From a bacterium (GTDB lineage Bacteria > Patescibacteriota > Minisyncoccia > UBA9983): a stretch of DNA of 9,120 bases. The stretch is from contig JAHFLR010000026.1 of NCBI GenBank assembly GCA_023244795.1, positions 1 to 9,120 on the forward strand. The letters are read 5' to 3'. The notes under the pieces are model-generated. The model was not told the DNA's origin. It worked only from the letters and a program-made list of their open reading frames with translations, and searched no databases. Positions within the stretch are counted from its first letter, which is position 1; each line of letters starts with the position of its first letter. The translations under genes were made by a program, and so were the position numbers. Positions 5,461 to 9,120 of the stretch are shown one piece after another.

Positions 5461-6294
5461 TTATTGATCCCAGGCTTTATCTATTTCGTCAAAATTAAAT
5501 ACCGGGCCGTCCATACATACGTACTTGTCGCCACAAGTGCAGTGCTGACACTTGCCTACTCCGCATTGCATCTTTCTCTCCATATTTACAAAAATATTTC
5601 TGTCGGCAATCCCCAGCGGACGTATGATTTTTTCTATGGCGTTCATCATTGGGCCGGGGCCACACATCGCCACGCCGACATTTTTTTTGTCTATATGAAT
5701 TTCTTTAATCAGGTCGGTAACAAAACCCACGTGGCCTGTCCATCCCGGCACGGCCTTATCGATTGTTACAATCACATTGATATCGTGCTGCCTCCACTCT
5801 TCCAACTTATCTTTTATTAAAACCTCTTCCGGGCTCTTGGCGCCATATAGCAAGTAAACCTTGCCGTATTCTGATCTGTGATTGATTATATACTCAATAA
5901 GAGCAGCTATGGGCGGAATACCGCACCCTCCCGTAACCATAACCACATCTCTGCCTCTATAAAAATCTATGGGGAAGCCGTTACCGTAGGGGCCACGAAT
6001 AGTGATTTTATCTCCCTCCTTTAGAGAGTGCAGATAATTGGTAACCCGTCCGGCCGCTCTTACCATTATCTCTATACTTTTATCCTCATGGGGAGCGGAC
6101 ATGATACCGAAGGCCGACTCTCCCCAACCCACATTGCCCACCAACAAAAATTGGCCCGGATAAAAAACCGATCCATCGTCATTTTTATCGAAGTTAAAAA
6201 ATCCGGTCGGCTCCAGCCTAAAAGATTTAACCGTCGGTGACTGCTGTTTGATTTCCGTGATTTTTACAAATTTTGGTTCGTATATATTTTCCAT
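5461..6294 (-). CDS. hydG: Sulfhydrogenase gamma subunit, FAD/NAD(P)-binding reductase with 2Fe-2S
   Basis: This 277-residue protein of the ferredoxin-reductase/PyrK type links the hydrogenase to NAD(P)H. The N-terminal FAD domain (about 1-110) contains YPGQF (45-49), GIMSAP (63-68) and GPYGNGFP (101-108). The nucleotide-binding domain has VTGGCGIPPIAAL (120-132) and MCGPGPMM (210-217). The C-terminal 2Fe-2S site is CGVGKCQHC plus Cys260 (ligands 244, 249, 252, 260), with extra Cys254, followed by the family's DGPVF. The ATG at 6294 comes one base after the beta stop codon, so translation is probably coupled. The length is close to known gamma subunits (about 280-290). NADPH versus NADH cannot be read from the sequence. 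Confidence 0.95.
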   Translation of the reverse strand: MENIYEPKFVKITEIKQQSPTVKSFRLEPTGFFNFDKNDDGSVFYPGQFLLVGNVGWGESAFGIMSAPHEDKSIEIMVRAAGRVTNYLHSLKEGDKITIRGPYGNGFPIDFYRGRDVVMVTGGCGIPPIAALIEYIINHRSEYGKVYLLYGAKSPEEVLIKDKLEEWRQHDINVIVTIDKAVPGWTGHVGFVTDLIKEIHIDKKNVGVAMCGPGPMMNAIEKIIRPLGIADRNIFVNMERKMQCGVGKCQHCTCGDKYVCMDGPVFNFDEIDKAWDQ

Positions 6295-6295
6295 G

Positions 6296-7240
6296 CTAAA
6301 TCTGGATTTGTGATTTTTTATAATCTCCCAAAATGGTTTTTAAAATCTCCAAAATATCTATGCTGGCCGGGCAATATTTTTTGCAGTGGCCACAACCCAC
6401 GCATTGGGGTTTGCCGTATTCTTTGTACCCTCTTACAAATTTATGGTAGAACCAGTTGTAATACCTCTCTTTAATTGTTGGCCTAAAATCATGCCCACCG
6501 GCAATCTTGGCAAAATCAGGCAGTGTGCAGGCGTCCCACTTTCGGCATCGGCTGCACTTACCCGTTAGGTCAATCTTATCTTCTACAGAAAAACAGTGGC
6601 AAATCGGGCACACGTAAGTGCACACTCCGCAACCCAAACAAGTGGTGGCCATCTCCTCCCAGATTTTATGATTTTTTGACCACTCTACAGCGTTGGCCAA
6701 CAGTTCGGCGTCTAGCAAAATATCTCTCATGGTTTTGCTCCACTCCGACATGCCGGGATCTGTTACTTTGCTCGGCGCATCGGCCACCTCCGCAAAATAA
6801 GATTTGTATTTTTTGATTAACTCCTCTCCCTTTTCGGTGTTTTTTAAAATCTTAAAATTACCGTCTCCCAAATCAACAAAAACAATATCGCCACCCGGGA
6901 GAGCGTCCGGCTCCTCCTTTATTAGGCCCACCACAATTGAGTTACCGCGTCTTTGCCAGTAAAAAAAGTCCTCGGCCGGCTTGGTCATTATTTCGTCTAA
7001 ATAGGTAAGGGCTTCCAGTTGTGGAATACTTAAACCAAAAACCACAAACTTTTCCGCAAACTTGGTGGTTTTTAAGCTCCCCTTCTTTTCGGAGACGAAG
7101 GTTTCTTCTACCGGAGGGAAGAAATATTTTTTGGCGGTTAAGCCGCCGTAGGGAGGATGCTGACGATTATCGTAAACCTTGTACTCTTTCTCCAGGGCCT
7201 TTAAAAAATCCGCTATTTTGTTTTCGTTAATGACTAACAT
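6296..7240 (-). CDS. hydB: Sulfhydrogenase beta subunit, 4Fe-4S protein (AsrA-like)
   Basis: This 314-residue iron-sulfur subunit moves electrons between the hydrogenase core and the flavin subunit. The N-terminal region (1-190) has no cluster motif. Two ferredoxin-like cluster motifs follow: CLGCGVCTYVCP (201-212) with CHC at 214-216, and CVGCGHCKKYCP (280-291). Between them Cys229, Cys232 and Cys238 (GKCSRCRKWDAC) could contribute to binding. The pattern is shared with anaerobic sulfite reductase subunit A, which is why such complexes are called sulfhydrogenases; sulfur reduction here is unproven. It is somewhat shorter than archaeal homologues (about 340-370). It is the first gene of the hydrogenase block, 57 bases after secF, with its own promoter and no strong Shine-Dalgarno site. 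Confidence 0.93.
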   Translation of the reverse strand: MLVINENKIADFLKALEKEYKVYDNRQHPPYGGLTAKKYFFPPVEETFVSEKKGSLKTTKFAEKFVVFGLSIPQLEALTYLDEIMTKPAEDFFYWQRRGNSIVVGLIKEEPDALPGGDIVFVDLGDGNFKILKNTEKGEELIKKYKSYFAEVADAPSKVTDPGMSEWSKTMRDILLDAELLANAVEWSKNHKIWEEMATTCLGCGVCTYVCPICHCFSVEDKIDLTGKCSRCRKWDACTLPDFAKIAGGHDFRPTIKERYYNWFYHKFVRGYKEYGKPQCVGCGHCKKYCPASIDILEILKTILGDYKKSQIQI

Positions 7241-7245
7241 CTAAA

Positions 7246-7271
7246 AATCCAAGTAAATTAATACTTGGATT
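7246..7271. repeat. 10-bp perfect inverted repeat at the hydB transcription start
   Basis: AATCCAAGTA (7246-7255) and TACTTGGATT (7262-7271) are exact inverted copies around a six-base centre. The right arm overlaps the last bases of the -10 box (7274..7269), and the centre covers the predicted transcription start. It fits a repressor operator for the hydrogenase block. On the minus strand it is also followed by TTTA after TTGGATT, so a weak secDF terminator is an alternative or additional reading. Confidence 0.6.
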
Positions 7272-7297
7272 ATAGCAGATTAATTTTAATAGGTAAA
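7269..7297 (-). promoter_or_regulatory. Promoter of the hydrogenase block
   Basis: On the minus strand TTTACC (7297..7292, four of six matches to TTGACA) is 17 bases from a perfect extended -10, TGCTATAAT (7277..7269). Transcription should begin near 7262, leaving a leader of about 20 bases before the hydB ATG at 7240. The -35 starts directly after the secF stop codon, so the block has its own control rather than depending on secDF read-through. Confidence 0.65.
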
Positions 7298-8209
7298 TTA
7301 TTTTTTCTTTTTAGTCCCCCTGCCTAGCTGAAATTTGTGTAAAGTAACCAAAAGCGGGCTGGCCAAGAATATGGAGGAATATGTTCCAAAAACCACTCCA
7401 ATTATAAGCGCCAAGGAGAAGTATTTGGTAGAAGCGCCTCCGTAAAAGAAGACCGCCAAAAGCACCAAAAGCACGGTAAGGGAGGTATTGATTGACCTTA
7501 CAATTGTCTGGTTAACGCTAATGCCCACTGTTTCCTCAAAGGTGCGGCCAATGCCCTTTCTTAAGTTTTCTCTGGTCCTGTCGTAAACCACGATGGTGTC
7601 GTGGACGGAAAATCCTAATACTGTTAGCAAGGCGGTTACAAACAAAATATCTATTTCTACTCCCTTAAAATGACCGAGAGCGGCAAAAATACCGGTCGGG
7701 ATAGTTACGTCGTGGATAAGCGCCACCACCGCAAACAGACCGAAGTAAAAAGAGGAAACCGGCTGGGAAACTTTTCTAAAAGCAAAAGCGATGTAGAGAA
7801 TAATCATCATCACCACAACAAGCATACCCGTAATAGACTTGCTCTTTAGCTCGCTGCCGATAACCGGCCCGATAGAGTCAAATTTTTTCTCCGTTATCGC
7901 GTCGGCTCCTTTTGAGCTTAGAGCGGAGAGCACCTGCTGGTGCATGTCTTCCGACAGATCTTTGGAGCGGACGATTACCTCTTTATCTCCCGATGGCTGG
8001 ATAGAAACATTACCGATATTTAAACTCTCAACATTTTTTTGCAAAACAGAAATATCCGGCCTGGCATTTTGATACTCAACCTCCAAAAGCGAACCGCCGG
8101 TAAAATCAATGCCCAACCTCAAGCCGTAGTAAAAGGTAAAAAACAAACTGGCCAAGGCCAGAATGGCTGAAAATATATAAAAAATTCTTCTGTGGTTTAT
8201 GATAAACAT
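7298..8209 (-). CDS. secF: Protein translocase subunit SecF
   Basis: This 303-residue inner-membrane protein works with SecD to pull secreted proteins through SecYEG using the ion gradient. The first membrane helix (about 9-28) is followed by LGIDFTGGSLLEVEY, the SecF/SecD signature, then the periplasmic P1 domain to about residue 125. Five more helices follow, including VLGFSVHDTIVVYDRTREN, the hallmark of SecF helices 4-5. The protein ends in a basic tail (RGTKKKK). The length is typical. The ATG at 8209 is one base past the secD stop codon, implying coupled translation. Confidence 0.97.
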   Translation of the reverse strand: MFIINHRRIFYIFSAILALASLFFTFYYGLRLGIDFTGGSLLEVEYQNARPDISVLQKNVESLNIGNVSIQPSGDKEVIVRSKDLSEDMHQQVLSALSSKGADAITEKKFDSIGPVIGSELKSKSITGMLVVVMMIILYIAFAFRKVSQPVSSFYFGLFAVVALIHDVTIPTGIFAALGHFKGVEIDILFVTALLTVLGFSVHDTIVVYDRTRENLRKGIGRTFEETVGISVNQTIVRSINTSLTVLLVLLAVFFYGGASTKYFSLALIIGVVFGTYSSIFLASPLLVTLHKFQLGRGTKKKK

Positions 8210-8210
8210 G

Positions 8211-9120
8211 TTATTTTAATCCGGACCCGAATAAGAAATTGATAATCTTGTTTTCGCTCTTAACACCCAGCGCCATCAAAAACGTTCGGCTAACGGTAAT
8301 GGCCGTAAACAAGCTAACTAAGATACCGATAGCCAAAGTAAGAGCAAAGCCCTTAACCATGCTGGTGCCCATCCAATACAAAATAACGCAGGTAATAAGC
8401 GAGGAGGCGTTGGAATCTCTAATAGAGAGCCACGCTCTCTCAAAACCTTCTGTAATGGCGGCGCCGATTGATTTGCCGGATCTTTTTTCTTCTTTCATTC
8501 TTTCAAAAATAAGGATGTTGGCATCTACCGCCATACCCACCGACAAAATAAACCCGGCAATACCGGAAGCCGTTATGGTTACGGGGATTAGTTTAAAGAT
8601 AGCCAGAGAAATGGAAGCATAGATAGTTAGAGCCAATACCGCCAAAAGGCCTGGCAACCTGTACCAAATTATTAAAAACAGCGCCACGATAATAAATCCG
8701 TAAATGCCGGCGCGCACGCCATCGTGCAAAACTTTTTCGCCCAATGTTGGCCCGACAGTTTGCTGGGAGATTAAATTGATAGGCACAGGCAATGCTCCGG
8801 AGTTTAGCCTTTGCACCAAGGTTTTAACCTCCTGCGCGGTAAACCGGCCGGTGATTTGCGCCTTGCCGCCAGAGATCTCTTCTCTTATAACCGGAGCGCT
8901 AATCGGGGCGCCATCCAAAAAGATAGCCAGGTTTTTGCCAACATTCTCTTTTGTTATTTTGGCAAAGATCTTACCTCCCTCCTCGTTAAACTCCAGCCCC
9001 ACATAAGGATCGCCGGTGTTTGGGTTAAACTCCACTACTGATTTTTTAAGATAGCGGCCGTCTAGCCCGGTGGCAGTAAAGGTAGGGTTGCCCTTGGCAT
9101 CGTTCTCCCCCATCAACATA
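8211..9120 (-). CDS. secD: Protein translocase subunit SecD, C-terminal part
   Basis: About 303 residues of SecD are visible; the gene starts beyond the right edge, and the Met codons at 9119 and 9113 are internal. The visible part holds the end of the periplasmic region (GLEFNEEGGKIFAKITKEN, then FLDGAPISAPVIREEISGG and ITGRFTAQEVKTL). Membrane helices follow, with SVGMAVDANILIFERMKEE, the SecD signature matching the VHDTIVVYDR region of SecF. It ends FLFGSGLK before TAA. SecD and SecF are separate adjacent genes here rather than fused. Confidence 0.97.
   Translation of the reverse strand, partial: MLMGENDAKGNPTFTATGLDGRYLKKSVVEFNPNTGDPYVGLEFNEEGGKIFAKITKENVGKNLAIFLDGAPISAPVIREEISGGKAQITGRFTAQEVKTLVQRLNSGALPVPINLISQQTVGPTLGEKVLHDGVRAGIYGFIIVALFLIIWYRLPGLLAVLALTIYASISLAIFKLIPVTITASGIAGFILSVGMAVDANILIFERMKEEKRSGKSIGAAITEGFERAWLSIRDSNASSLITCVILYWMGTSMVKGFALTLAIGILVSLFTAITVSRTFLMALGVKSENKIINFLFGSGLK

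Noticed and set aside
5464..5820. A 118-codon plus-strand frame opposite the gamma subunit gene
   Set aside because: It is antisense to the conserved FAD/NAD reductase frame; the His/Tyr-rich composition is a by-product of that coding strand.
1716..8213. UGA read as Gly or Trp (Gracilibacteria/SR1 or Mycoplasma-like code)
   Set aside because: All frames are full length under the standard code; reassigned UGA would break them repeatedly.
8239..8622. A 127-codon open frame on the plus strand inside secD
   Set aside because: It is antisense to a well-conserved secD frame, and its translation shows no recognisable domain or ribosome site.
1..9120. CRISPR arrays, insertion sequences, integrases or attachment sites
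   Set aside because: I saw no spaced direct repeats, transposase motifs or tRNA-end duplications.

Overview
The window looks like a piece of a small-genome anaerobic bacterium, most likely from the Candidate Phyla Radiation (Patescibacteria, perhaps Parcubacteria). The reasons are a cytoplasmic group 3b-type NiFe hydrogenase (sulfhydrogenase layout, beta-gamma-delta-alpha) beside secDF, very tight gene packing, few Shine-Dalgarno sites and -10 boxes almost touching start codons. The taxonomic call is inference; no rRNA or other marker is present. All reading frames are intact under the standard code.

Layout, left to right: the N-terminus of a P-type cation ATPase (minus, cut by the window edge); two tandem tRNAs, Ala(GGC) and Arg(CCT) (minus); a glutaredoxin-like gene (minus), divergent from hypC (plus); then a 208-residue gene (plus) that has its own HypC-like C-terminal half and ends in a clear terminator. 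Converging on this pair is the hydrogenase block (minus). In transcription order it is beta (FeS), gamma (FAD/NAD/2Fe-2S), delta (small subunit), a GNAT/DUF2156-like acyltransferase, an M42/M20-like metallopeptidase, and alpha (NiFe large subunit). The right end holds secF and the C-terminal part of secD (minus).

How the parts work together: alpha and delta form the NiFe core, beta passes electrons through 4Fe-4S clusters, and gamma exchanges them with NAD(P)H. HypC, and possibly the HypC-like neighbour, would serve assembly of the Fe(CN)2CO centre of alpha. The alpha chain stops exactly at the His of DPCxxCxxH, so it carries no C-terminal propeptide and should need no maturation endopeptidase. 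The hydrogenase block has a good promoter between secF and beta that overlaps a 10-bp inverted repeat, and alpha has a second -10 box of its own.

Most interesting points: (1) the 208-residue protein repeats the HypC signature internally (Cys114, His174), beside a genuine hypC; (2) the hydrogenase large subunit lacks a propeptide; (3) two unrelated genes, one clearly AT-rich, sit between the small and large subunits; (4) operon-leading genes appear to be leaderless; (5) no TGA stop occurs among 11 stop codons.
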